Below the pieces are notes generated by a model that was given only the letters and a program-made list of their open reading frames with translations, ran no database searches and was not told where the DNA came from. A DNA stretch of 64,000 nucleotides from contig JADJMM010000006.1 in the NCBI GenBank assembly GCA_016709575.1, positions 62,001-126,000 on the forward strand. Direction: 5' to 3'. Below are positions 40,077 to 49,044 of the stretch, in pieces. Origin of the DNA: Sphingobacteriaceae bacterium. Lineage in GTDB: Bacteria > Bacteroidota > Bacteroidia > B-17B0 > Aurantibacillaceae. Position numbers and translations under genes: made by a program. How positions within the stretch are numbered: position 1 is the first letter of the stretch; each line of letters opens with the position of its first letter.

Positions 40077-40108
40077 AAAGCCCTCCAATTAAATCGGAGG
40101 GCTTTTTT
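40077..40108 (+). terminator. Rho-independent terminator after efp
   Basis: Stem AAAGCCCTCC / GGAGGGCTTT around a 9-nt loop, followed by six T. The next 190 bases up to the small gene at 40302 hold no ORF I can support and presumably contain its promoter and leader. Confidence 0.85.
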
Positions 40109-40286
40109 ATTGGGTTTACTGACAAAAAGCCGTAAATCAACCAATATTGGCAAATTCCTGTCGAAATCTAAATCCCATCAATACCCTTAAAACCAGTGTT
40201 TTAACGTATTTAACAGATAATAACACCCCAAAAAAGTAAGAATTGCCCGTTTTTTGCGTTCTTTATATAGAATTTAAATAAGAATA

Positions 40287-40293
40287 GAGGAGG
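40287..40293 (+). promoter_or_regulatory. Perfect Shine-Dalgarno GAGGAGG
   Basis: GAGGAGG lies 8 nt before the ATG at 40302. It is much stronger than any other start region I read here; the rpsO, pnp and htpG leaders show only A-rich sequence. Confidence 0.75.
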
Positions 40294-40301
40294 ACAGACA
40301 A

Positions 40302-40451
40302 ATGAGAGCTTCAGCAAAAAAAATCGACATCAGCAAACAAGAATACCTTGTAAAGCTTAGAATTGATAAAAGAACAATCATCATGGTTCGTAACGAGGCT
40401 TCGTTAAAGAACTGGAAAGCAAAATATCCCGACGCGGTAATTGTGATGTAA
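40302..40451 (+). CDS. Small protein of 49 residues, unknown function
   Basis: Reads MRASAKKIDISKQEYL then VKLRIDKRTIIMVRNEASLK, ending WKAKYPDAVIVM. It is basic, without a signal peptide, and has a plausible beta-beta-alpha-beta pattern. Support for being real: a perfect Shine-Dalgarno at ideal spacing, its own terminator 14 nt after the stop, a terminator upstream separating it from efp, and sound codon use. It is not ribosomal protein bS21, the known Shine-Dalgarno-bearing small gene of this phylum. Function unknown; nucleic-acid binding is a guess from charge. Confidence 0.75.
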   Translation: MRASAKKIDISKQEYLVKLRIDKRTIIMVRNEASLKNWKAKYPDAVIVM

Positions 40452-40459
40452 ACTATTTA

Positions 40460-40489
40460 AAAAGCCCGGACAAAACATCCGGGTTTTTT
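40460..40489. terminator. Bidirectional terminator between the small gene and lhgO
   Basis: CCCGGA (40465-40470) pairs with TCCGGG (40478-40483), flanked by A-run and T-run on the two sides. It serves the plus-strand small gene and, in reverse, the end of lhgO at 40488. Confidence 0.85.
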
Positions 40490-41708
40490 ATTTCAAGTTG
40501 AAATACTCTACTGCTTGTGTCGCAATTTCATTTCCATAAGCTAAAGATGCAGTTGCAGCCGGAGACGGCGAATTAATTACATGCATTGCATTTCCATGCT
40601 TTTCAATTTTAAAATCATCTAGCATTTCACCTTCAGGTCCTAATGCCATTGCGCGAATTCCACAACGTGCAGTAACAATATCTTCCATTTGTAATGTTGG
40701 AATTAATTTACGTAAACGATTTAAGAAATAGGCTTTACTGAATGCGCCACGGTATTCATCCATTCCAAATCTCCAATGCTTCCCGAAAAATTTCCAAGTG
40801 CCTTTAAATGTGAATGCAGCAACAGTATCTTTTAAACTGAATGCAGTTTTACTATAACCTTCACGATCAAAAACAAAAACAGCATTAGGTCCACATTCAA
40901 CTCCACCTTGTATCATTCGCGTAAAGTGTACACCTAAGAATGGGAATTTAGGATTGGGTACAGGGTAAATTAAATTTTTTACTTTGCTTCTTCCTTTATC
41001 CGTCAAATCATAATAATCTCCGCGGAAACCAATAATCGCAGCTTCACTTTTCTGACCTTCTTTTTTCGCGATGCGATCAGCTTGTAAACCGGCACATGTG
41101 ATAATATAATTTGCTTCTTAAGTTGCATTCTGAGTTTTAACTTCTGTAACGTCTCCTTTTTCTCGAACGACATAACTTCTTGTCCCGTTAAAACTTTACT
41201 GCCATTATTTTTTGCGTGAATTAACTCCACATATTTTTTGGCAACATCAGTGTAATCAATAATTCCAGTGCAAGGCACCCAAATACCGGCGATGCCTTCG
41301 CAATATGGTTCAATCTCTTTTATTTTTTTAGCATCAATCATTTCAATGCCTTCAACATCATTCGCAACTCCGTTATTGAAAACCTTGTTCATGTGCGCTA
41401 ATTCACTTTCGTGGGTAGCGACAATAATTTTCCCACAAATATCGTGAGCGATGTTGTGATCTTTTTACGAATTGAACTAATTCTCTTCTTCCTTCAACAC
41501 ATTTAACCGCTTTATAAGAACCTGGCTTGTAATAAATACCGGAGTGAATTACACCTGAGTTATGTCCCGTTTGATGAGCCGCAACCTCTTGTTCTTTTTC
41601 TAAAACTAAAATGGTTTTGTTGGGAACCTTTAAAGATAATTTGTAAGCCGTTGCTAAACCTACAATTCCGCCTCCAACAACTATAATATCGTATTTGTTT
41701 GTACTCAT
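40488..41708 (-). CDS. lhgO: L-2-hydroxyglutarate oxidase (LhgO family), multiply disrupted
   Basis: About 406 residues as a composite. N-terminal FAD-binding motif DIIVVGGGIVGLATAYKLS, then AAHQTGHNSGVIHSGIYY, typical of LhgO. The C-terminal part is HFTRMIQGGVECGPNAVFVF and DIVTARCGIRAMALGPEGEM. It is broken by an A-run indel near 41466 (FVKKDHNIAHDICGKIIVAT resumes), another near 41160, and an in-frame TAA at 41118-41120 (NAT-stop-EANYIITCAGLQADR). It oxidises L-2-hydroxyglutarate to 2-oxoglutarate at the membrane. With three lesions this is the best candidate here for real decay, though error clustering explains it equally well. It ends 4 bp upstream of the hisS stop. Confidence 0.85.
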
Positions 41709-41712
41709 AGTA

Positions 41713-43086
41713 CTATTTCAATTTCTTTATAATCTCTTCTAAACTCATTTCTTCCTGAGTTCCGTTACTCATGTCTTTTAACATGTAACGTTTGTTTTGC
41801 ATTTCGTTGCTGCCAATTACACAGACAAAAGGAATATTCTTTTTGTTGGCATAATCAAATTGTTTCGCTACTTTTTTAGTAACATCAGGATATATTTCGC
41901 AAGAGATATTGTTTTTTCTTAATTCGTTAGCAAGAGGAATGCAATAATCACGATTGCTTTCATCAAAGTGCGCGAATAACAATTTAGTTGAAGAAATTTT
42001 GCTGATGGATTCAGGAAATAAATTCATTTCATCCATCACATCGTAAATTCTATCCACACCAAACGAAATACCAACACCACTCATATTAGGCAGACCGAAA
42101 ATCCCGGTTAAGTCATCATAACGTCCGCCACCCAAAATACTTGGAGTGAAAGTGCCGGCGTTTGCTTTTACTTCGAAAATAGTTCCTGTGTAATAATTTA
42201 ATCCGCGGGCAAGAGTAATGTCTAATTCTATTGTTGCGTGTGAAGCTTTTGAATTATTTAATAGATATTCAATCTCCTCAATTCCTTTTTTACCAATTTC
42301 ATTGTCGCCGACAAATGCTTTTAATGTTTTTACTTTATCGGCATTACTACCTTTAAAATCGAATAGGGGTGTTAGTTTTTGAATGGCGGCTGAATCAATT
42401 CCTTTTTCAGTTAATTCTTTCACCACACCATCTTTCCCAATCTTATCTAATTTATCTATGGCAATTGTGATTTCAATAATTTTATCTTTTGCGTTAATGA
42501 TTTCTGAAATCGCACTTAATATTTTACGGTTGTTGAATTTTAGTAAGACAGGAACTTTTAATTCCGAGAAGGATTTATCAATTAATGAAATTAAATCCAG
42601 TTCATTAATCAACGAATCACTTCCGATAATATCTGCATCACACTGATAAAACTCTCTGTAACGTCCTTTTTGTGGACGATCAGCTCTCCAAACCGGTTGT
42701 ATTTGATAACGCTTAAATGGAAATGTAAGATTGTGCTGATTCATTACAACGTAACGCGCGAATGGAACAGTTAGATCGTAGCGTAACGCTTTCTCTGTTA
42801 TGTCTGCTGCGTTTCTTGATGTTTCTAAAGATAATTCAAACTCTTTACGAAGTTTATCTTTGTCTTTACTCTCGTGAATTCTTGAATTTAAAATCTTAAA
42901 AATTAGCTGATCACCTTCATCACCATATTTTCCGGTAAGAGTTTCGATATTCTCCATCGAAGGAGTTTCGATAGGCTCATAACCAAACAATTCAAAGTTC
43001 CGGCGTAGAATTGAAAAAATATAATTCCGTTTCAACATTTCTGCTGATCCAAAATCTCTTGTTCCTCTGGGGATTGATGGTTTCAT
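41713..43086 (-). CDS. hisS: Histidyl-tRNA synthetase
   Basis: 457 residues, intact. Class II synthetase: N-terminal SIPRGTRDFGSAEML (motif 1 region), motif 2 ALRYDLTVPFARYVVMN with PVWRADRPQKGRYREFYQCD, the histidine-A segment RGLNYYTGTIFEVKA, and motif 3 region GVGISFGVDRIYDVM. The C-terminal anticodon-binding domain follows (ISCEIYPDVTKKVAKQFDYA). Charges tRNA-His. It is one of the longer genes here without a frame break. Confidence 0.97.
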   Translation of the reverse strand: MKPSIPRGTRDFGSAEMLKRNYIFSILRRNFELFGYEPIETPSMENIETLTGKYGDEGDQLIFKILNSRIHESKDKDKLRKEFELSLETSRNAADITEKALRYDLTVPFARYVVMNQHNLTFPFKRYQIQPVWRADRPQKGRYREFYQCDADIIGSDSLINELDLISLIDKSFSELKVPVLLKFNNRKILSAISEIINAKDKIIEITIAIDKLDKIGKDGVVKELTEKGIDSAAIQKLTPLFDFKGSNADKVKTLKAFVGDNEIGKKGIEEIEYLLNNSKASHATIELDITLARGLNYYTGTIFEVKANAGTFTPSILGGGRYDDLTGIFGLPNMSGVGISFGVDRIYDVMDEMNLFPESISKISSTKLLFAHFDESNRDYCIPLANELRKNNISCEIYPDVTKKVAKQFDYANKKNIPFVCVIGSNEMQNKRYMLKDMSNGTQEEMSLEEIIKKLK

Positions 43087-43138
43087 TAACTAATTCCGTT
43101 CAAAGTTATAAAAATTACGCTTTCTATTTCATTCGTTA

Positions 43139-43191
43139 ATTTCGGGTTTATTATTTCGGGTTATTTGCCTATCCAACCCGAAACCCGAAAT
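43139..43191. repeat. Nested inverted repeats between argS and hisS
   Basis: Outer arms ATTTCGGGTTT (43139-43149) and AAACCCGAAAT (43181-43191) are perfect complements. Inner arms TTTCGGGTT (43154-43162) and AACCCGAAA (43175-43183) also pair perfectly. The arms are really a doubled TTTCGGGTT unit on each side, so alternative hairpins compete. It has no clear T-run, so a simple terminator is doubtful; it could be an RNA-processing hairpin or a dispersed palindrome. Confidence 0.55.
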
Positions 43192-43203
43192 AATTAATAA
43201 CAT

Positions 43204-45002
43204 CTACATTCTATTTGGAACCTCGATTCCTAATAAATTCATTCCGTTCTTAATAATAGAACCACATTGCTTTGCTAAGGCCAGACGTAATTGTTTTATA
43301 GTTTCGTTTTCTTCTTTTAAAATGCTGCAATCGTGATAGAATCGGCTAAATACCTTCGCTAATTCGTAAATGTAATTCGCAACATGAGAAGGATTATATG
43401 ATTTAGAACTTTCTTCTAACACGGCCGGGAATTCATAAATTAGTTTAATTAATTCACGCTCCAATTCATTTAATTCGATAGAGTTCGGTAGTTCGAAAGA
43501 TCCTGAACCAAGTTCAGGATGACGGCCGGATTTTTGAAGAACTGATTGAATCCTTGCGTAAGTGTATTGAATGAACGGTCCTGTATTACCATTAAAATCA
43601 ATACTCTCTTTGGGGTCGAACAACATTTTCTTTTTCGCGTCAACCTTCAACATGAAATATTTCAATGCACCAGAGCCAAGCGTTTTATATAAATGATCTA
43701 ATTCAGTTTCATTAAAGCCTTCAACTTTTCCTAATTCTTGAGTGGTTTGTTTTGCTGTAGAAAACATTTCATCTAACAAATCATCCGCATCAACAACTGT
43801 ACCTTCACGGCTTTTCATTTTACCTTCAGGCAATTCAACCATTCCATAAGATAAATGATAGCATTCTTTCGCCCAAGCGTAACCTAATTTTTGTAAGATG
43901 AGAAACAGAACTTTAAAATGATAATCTTGTTCGTTACCAACTGTATAAATTAATTGTTTTAAATCCGGGTACTCTTTAAAACGTTCGATTGCTGTTCCAA
44001 TATCTTGAGTTATGTAAACAGAAGTGCCGTCGCTGCGTAAAACTACTTTTTCATCTAAGCCATCTGCACTTAAGTCAATGGCAACGCTTCCGTTTTCTTT
44101 TTTATAGAAAATATTTTTGGCAAGTCCTTCTTGAATAATTTCTTTTCCTAAAATATATGTATTGCTTTCGTAATAGATTTTATCGAAGCCAACACCTAAA
44201 GTAGAGTAGGTCACATCAAAACCATCATAAACCCATTGGTTCATGGTTTTCCAAAGTTCTTTAACTTCTTTATCGCCTAATTCCCATTTCTGCAACATTT
44301 CTTGCGCTGCAATAATAGATGGCGCTTGCTTCTCGGCTTCTTCTTTCGTTTTTCCTTGTGAAATTAATTCGGCAATCTCTTTTTTGTAAAGTTTATCAAA
44401 CTCTACATAATATTTCCCAACTAAATGATCGCCTTTCATTCCTGAACTCTGAGGCGTTTCGCCATTCCCAAATTTTTGCCAAGCTAACATGCTTTTGCAG
44501 ATATGAATACCGCGGTCGTTAACAATACTAACCTTTAAAATTTTATGCCCTTGCGTTTTTAAAATTTCCGCAAGAGAGTGTCCTAAAATTATATTACGTA
44601 TATGTCCGAGGTGTAAAGGTTTATTCGTGTTAGGCGAAGCATATTCAACCATCACTGTTCTTCCACTCGAACCTTCTTTTTTATAACCGTAATTTTCGTT
44701 TTGAGAGCCTGAGAAAAAATCTAACCAAAACGAATTGCTTAAACTGATATTTAAAATCCTTTCACCACATTGTATTTTGTGATAGTTGGATTATTTGCTA
44801 AAAGAAATTTTCCAAGAGTATCACCAACTTGTTCCGGACTTTGTTTTGTAGCTTTAATAAACGGAAATGTTACTAATGTAAAATCACCTTCAAACTCTTT
44901 TCGGGTTTTTTGTAAAATAACATCTGCGTCGTTCGCTGTAATGTTATAGGATTGGAGGAGAGCTTCCTTTAAACTTGCTATTAAAACTTGGTGCGCTAAC
45001 AT
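43204..45002 (-). CDS. argS: Arginyl-tRNA synthetase (frameshifted; carries an in-frame palindrome insertion)
   Basis: About 600 residues as a composite. N-terminal ArgRS domain (AHQVLIASLKEALLQSYNIT), then a missing T near 44755 (KGF-LNISLSNSFWLDF). Class I HIGH motif as HLGH in NTNKPLHLGHIRNIILGHS; KMSKS-like loop LPEGKMKSREGTVVDADD. C-terminal DALR anticodon domain ends LGIEVPNRM. Residues GRHPELGSGSFELPNS, at the junction of catalytic and DALR domains, are encoded by a short palindrome that looks inserted without breaking the frame. Essential gene, so the frameshift is probably an error. Confidence 0.95.
43500..43520. repeat. Palindromic element inside argS
   Basis: Perfect 9-bp stem ATCCTGAAC / GTTCAGGAT with loop CAA, continuing AGGATGAC as in the copies at 14400 and 46646. 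On the coding strand it encodes RHPELGSGS. Confidence 0.75.
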
Positions 45003-45049
45003 AGCTGCAAATTTAGTAAAAGGAGCGGGTTATTAGTGGTTTGGGTCAA

Positions 45050-45083
45050 TAAAAAATCCCGTAGTTTTTGGCTACGGGATTCC
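45050..45083 (-). terminator. Rho-independent terminator after the lipoprotein gene
   Basis: Stem ATCCCGTAG / CTACGGGAT (45056-45064 and 45072-45080). On the minus strand it is followed by a run of six T. Confidence 0.9.
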
Positions 45084-45106
45084 TTTAAAATTAAAACCTT
45101 AATTGA

Positions 45107-46069
45107 TTATTGGTAACCAAATATTTTTTTGTTTGTTTTTTTCTTGTAGGTCCATTCAACTTTCATGCCGTAAGCACAAGTATTAGGAGCAACTGATATT
45201 GAATTTCCGTTGGCATCCACACCAAAAGTACATTTTAAGTCAAACGCTTTATCATCTACTTTAACATTTACTGCGCCTTGTATTGGAGCCCACGCACCAC
45301 AAGTAGTATTCCAAACTACAGGAGTTGTTACTTGACTGGTGAAATTATCGCCATCGCGGGTTGTGCCGTAATTTTCAAGATTGCTTAAGCTATTGCTGCT
45401 TCCAATTCCTTCGCCAACACATGTTACAACCGGAGAAGCCCAAGTGTAAGTGAATTTACGATTGATATTATATACTGCTGTTTTGCTTCCATCGAAAGTA
45501 ACGTTTAAGTTAGTTCCGGTTACTTGATGCGATAAATTGGCTTGCGCTAAGAAAATCAAATCAAACCAAGTTCCACCTGAATTATTGGTTACATTTTGAG
45601 TACCATTTAACTCAACGCTTTTTCCATCAGAAGCGCGTGTCACTTTGTAATTGATATAGTCAACCTGTAAAACAGCACCAACATGCTTCCATCTAACTCC
45701 GCCGGCATAGTTTAATATTGTTAAGCGAATTGAGCCGGTACGAGTACGGTTGTTACAAGTTGTTCCATCATAATTTAATGTAATCTCACCATTTGCTATA
45801 TTAACAGTATTGGTTGTTAAACCACAAATAGTACCAAGAACACCTTGAATAGCGTTAGGAGAGCCACCTCTTCCGTGCAATAATGGTTGTTCTGAAATTA
45901 TAGTATTGGCATCACTAATAGCCCCATCAGATTCACCTTGAGCAGTTCTGCTATCGGCTGAAGTTTGACCATCTTCGTTTTTAAATGCTTTTCTTTTTTT
46001 ACATCCTGTAAATACTAAAGACCCAGATAATACTATAAGGGCTAAAGCGTAAACTAATTTTGATTTCAT
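45107..46069 (-). CDS. Hypothetical lipoprotein
   Basis: 320 residues, intact. Lipoprotein signal peptide ending LVFTGC (Cys 23), followed by a KKRKAFKNEDG linker. The body is beta-rich, with evenly spaced segments such as GEITLNYDGTTCNNRTRTGS, RLTILNYAGGVRWKHVGAVL and TYTWASPVVTCVGEGIGSSN, and several Cys. Bacteroidota have many such lipoproteins without assigned function; I recognise no named domain. Predicted to sit in the outer membrane. Own terminator downstream; the 238-bp upstream gap is shared with rpsO. Confidence 0.7.
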   Translation of the reverse strand: MKSKLVYALALIVLSGSLVFTGCKKRKAFKNEDGQTSADSRTAQGESDGAISDANTIISEQPLLHGRGGSPNAIQGVLGTICGLTTNTVNIANGEITLNYDGTTCNNRTRTGSIRLTILNYAGGVRWKHVGAVLQVDYINYKVTRASDGKSVELNGTQNVTNNSGGTWFDLIFLAQANLSHQVTGTNLNVTFDGSKTAVYNINRKFTYTWASPVVTCVGEGIGSSNSLSNLENYGTTRDGDNFTSQVTTPVVWNTTCGAWAPIQGAVNVKVDDKAFDLKCTFGVDANGNSISVAPNTCAYGMKVEWTYKKKTNKKIFGYQ

Positions 46070-46266
46070 ATTTTGAGTTTTGGGTTTTTGTTTTTTATTA
46101 AGACGAAGGAATTTGAGTAAAGGTTTAATTAATTTCTCGGTTAAATTGTTAAAATATTGATAATCAGATATTTAAATTCAATATATTTCGTGCTTCTGTT
46201 TAATGAAGAGACTAATTTATAGAATACTTCGAATAAAAAACATTTTAAAGTACACGAAATTATCTC

Positions 46267-46274
46267 TATATTTG
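46267..46274 (+). promoter_or_regulatory. Candidate -7 element TATATTTG for rpsO
   Basis: Perfect TANNTTTG 33 nt before the rpsO ATG, with only a T-rich (TTTT) -33 at about 46243. Confidence 0.5.
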
Positions 46275-46307
46275 CCACTCGAATTTTAATAATTAAAAGA
46301 AGATAAT

Positions 46308-46577
46308 ATGTATCTGACGTCAGAAGTAAAAAAAGATGTGTTTAAGAAACACGGTGGAAGTGAAAAAAATACAGGTAGTGCTGAATCGCAAATTGCGTTA
46401 TTTACATTCCGTATCGATCATTTAACTGGTCATTTAAAAGACAATAAAAAAGATTTTGGAACACAGCGTTCACTATTAAACTTAGTAGGTAAGCGTCGTG
46501 CTTTATTAGATTATTTAAAGCATACTGATATTAATCGCTATCGTGCGATTATTAAAACATTAGATATCCGTAAGTAA
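46308..46577 (+). CDS. rpsO: 30S ribosomal protein S15
   Basis: 89 residues, full length. Signature segments: FKKHGGSEKNTGSAESQIAL, FRIDHLTGHLKDNKKDFGTQ, RSLLNLVGKRRALLDYLK and INRYRAIIKTLDIRK. It binds the central domain of 16S rRNA in early 30S assembly. The rpsO-pnp order, known from many bacteria, is kept here, but a terminator at 46606 separates them. No Shine-Dalgarno is visible; the start is preceded by an A-rich stretch. Confidence 0.98.
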   Translation: MYLTSEVKKDVFKKHGGSEKNTGSAESQIALFTFRIDHLTGHLKDNKKDFGTQRSLLNLVGKRRALLDYLKHTDINRYRAIIKTLDIRK

Positions 46578-46605
46578 TTTTTTGCGGATGTAATTTATTG
46601 AGCGG

Positions 46606-46640
46606 GGCATTTCGAAAAAAATCGAAATGCCTTTCTTATT
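46606..46640 (+). terminator. Rho-independent terminator after rpsO
   Basis: Perfect 10-bp stem GGCATTTCGA / TCGAAATGCC around an A-rich loop, followed by TTTCTTATT. Confidence 0.82.
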
Positions 46641-46645
46641 AATAG

Positions 46646-46676
46646 GAGCCCTTCGGCAGGCTCAGGATGACGAAGG
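46646..46676. repeat. Dispersed palindromic element, rpsO-pnp copy
   Basis: GAGCC...GGCTC arms around CTTCGGCA, then AGGATGACGAAGG. It is a close match to a widespread type of bacterial dispersed palindrome and shares CCCTTCGGCA and AGGATGAC with the copy at 14400. Confidence 0.65.
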
Positions 46677-46747
46677 AAATTGAAAAGAGAAATTAAACAA
46701 AATAAATATAAACCGTTTGGGAAACGCCCGAACATAAAAACAAAAAG

Positions 46748-48881
46748 ATGCAATTAGGAACAACACACAGTTTTGATATTGGCGATGGCCGTATCGTAAC
46801 TCTAGAAACAGGCAAATTAGCGAAACAAGCTGATGGTGCCGTAGTCGTAAAATTAGGTGACACAATGATTTTAGCAACCATTGTAAGTAACAAGGAAGCA
46901 AAAGAAGGTGTAGACTTTTTACCATTAACAGTAGATTATCAAGAGAAATACGCTTCATCGGGACGATTCCCCGGAGGATTTTTCAGACGTGAAGCAAAAT
47001 TATCGGATTATGAAGTATTGATCAGCCGTATCGTTGACCGTGCTATGCGTCCGTTATTCCCTGAAGATTATCACGCAGACACACAATTGATGTTAAGTTT
47101 GATTTCTTCTGATAGAAAAACAATGCCTGACGCTTTAGTTGGCTTAGCAGCATCTGCAGCAGTTGCAGTTTCTGATATTCCGTTTAACGGACCAATTTCA
47201 GAAGTACGCGTTGGTAAAATAGATGGCAAATTAGTTTTGAATCCGGATATTGATCAATTAGCACTTTCAACAATTGATATGATTGTTGCAGCATCAGCTA
47301 AAGACATCGTAATGGTAGAAGGTGAAATGAGCGAAATCAGCGAGAAAGAAATGTTAGAAGCTATTCAGTTCGGTCACGCTGCTATTAAAGTTCAAATCAA
47401 CGCTATTAATGAATTTGCAATAAAAGCTGGTTTAAAACCAAAACGCGAATATTGTCATGAAGTAAATGACGCTGACTTAAAAGAAAAAGTAAGTGCAGCT
47501 ACATTTGATAAAGTATATAATGTTGCTAAAGCTGGTAATCCAAATAAAAATGAGCGTAAAGCTGCTTTCAAAGCAATTTTAGATGAATACAAATTAACTT
47601 TTACTGAAGAAGAATTAGCTACAAGAAAAGGTTTAATTAAAAAGTATTATCACGAAGTTGAATATGATGCGGTACGTCAAGCGACTTTAGATACTAAAAT
47701 CCGTTTAGATGGTCGTAAAACAAATCAAATTCGTCCGATTTGGAGCGAAGTAGGGTATTTACCTGCTGCACACGGTTGCGCTGTATTTACTCGTGGAGAA
47801 ACTCAATCGTTAACTACTGTTAACTTTAGGAACTGCTAAAGATGCAATGAAAATTGATGGTGCATTCTCGATTGGTGAAACAAAATTTATTTTACATTAT
47901 AACTTCCCTGGTTTTTCAACCGGTGAAGCAAAACCAAACCGTGGTGTTGGTCGCCGCGAAGTTGGTCACGGTAACTTAGCATTACGTGCGCTTAAAAAAG
48001 TAGTTCCTGTTGATTCAGGTTATACTATCCGTATCGTTTCTGATATTTTAGAAAGTAACGGTTCATCAAGTATGGCAACAGTTTGTGCCGGTACTTTAGC
48101 GATGATGGATGCAGGTATTAAAATCAGCAAACCGGTTTCAGGTATTGCTTTGGGTTTAATTACTGATGCTAATAATAATTACGCTGTATTATCTGATATT
48201 TTAGGTGATGAAGATCACTTAGGGGACATGGATTTTAAAGTGTGTGGTACTAAAGATGGTATTACAGCTGTACAAATGGACTTAAAAGTAAATGGTTTAC
48301 CATTCGAAGTAATGGAGCAAGCTTTAAACCAAGCTAAAGAAGGTCGTTTACATATTTTAGGTGAAATATTAAAAACTCTTTCTGTTCCTAATTCTGATTA
48401 CAAAGCACACGCACCTCGTTTTGCTAAAATTGAAATTCCGGGTGAATTCATTGGAGCGATTATTGGTCCTGGTGGAAAAGTTATTCAGGAAATGCAAAAA
48501 GCAACTAATACATCAATCACTATTACTGAAGTGGATAACAAAGGTATTGTTGAAGTATTTGGTGAGAACAAAGCATACATTGATGCTGCTATGGCTCGTA
48601 TTAAAGGTATTGTGGCAGTTCCTGAAGAAGGAGAAGTTTACGATGCTACTGTTAAGACAATCATGCCTTACGGTGCATTTGTAGAGTTTTTACCGGGTAA
48701 AGAAGGTTTATTACACATTAGTGAAGTAGACTGGAAACGCTTAGATACATTGGAAGGTGTATTAAAAGAAGGTGATAAAATACAAGTTAAGTTTATGGGT
48801 AACGATCCTAAAACCAAGAAGTATAAATTATCACGTAAGGTATTATTACCAAAGCCTGAAAAGGAAGCTGAGAGTAAATAA
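46748..48881 (+). CDS. pnp: Polyribonucleotide nucleotidyltransferase (PNPase) (frameshifted)
   Basis: About 711 residues as a composite, normal length. First RNase PH domain (TGKLAKQADGAVVVKLGDTM, RDRAMRPLFPEDYHADTQ-type segment), helical linker, second RNase PH domain, then KH (FAKIEIPGEFIGAIIGPGGK) and S1 (YDATVKTIMPYGAFVEFLPG) domains. An extra A near 47822 turns TTVTLGTAKDAMK into TTVNFRNC-stop. It degrades RNA 3' to 5' with phosphate, usually as a trimer and in a degradosome. Its start at 46748 is preceded only by A-rich sequence. Strong terminator downstream. Confidence 0.96.
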
Positions 48882-48900
48882 TCTTAATTCTTATACTAGT

Positions 48901-48935
48901 AAAAGCCTCGACATATGTCGAGGCTTTTTTGTTTT
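48901..48935 (+). terminator. Rho-independent terminator after pnp
   Basis: A perfect 28-nt palindrome (48901-48928) with 14-bp arms: AAAAGCCTCGACAT and its complement ATGTCGAGGCTTTT. A T-run follows. Confidence 0.93.
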
Positions 48936-48971
48936 TGGTCATTTTAAGCTCAAATCTTCACTTTTCTAAAA

Positions 48972-49032
48972 GTAACAAACTTGTAACTTACATAAATGTA
49001 ACTTAGTAGTTTGTAAGTTACAAAAATGTTAC
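48972..49032. promoter_or_regulatory. Cluster of GTAAC/GTTAC boxes with perfect inverted repeat upstream of the AAA ATPase
   Basis: TTGTAACTTAC (48981-48991) and GTAAGTTACAA (49013-49023) are exact inverted repeats 21 nt apart. In all there are three GTAAC boxes (48972, 48983, 48998) and two GTTAC boxes (49017, 49028) within 61 bp, ending 12 nt before the ATG at 49045. The layout suggests a multi-site operator or, less likely, an RNA hairpin. No regulator gene is next to it. Confidence 0.55.
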
Positions 49033-49044
49033 TTAAATTTGGGT

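Noticed and set aside
46070..46307. Possible small RNA or riboswitch upstream of rpsO
   Set aside because: Only AT-rich sequence and a -7-like box are visible; no conserved hairpin architecture could be seen by eye.
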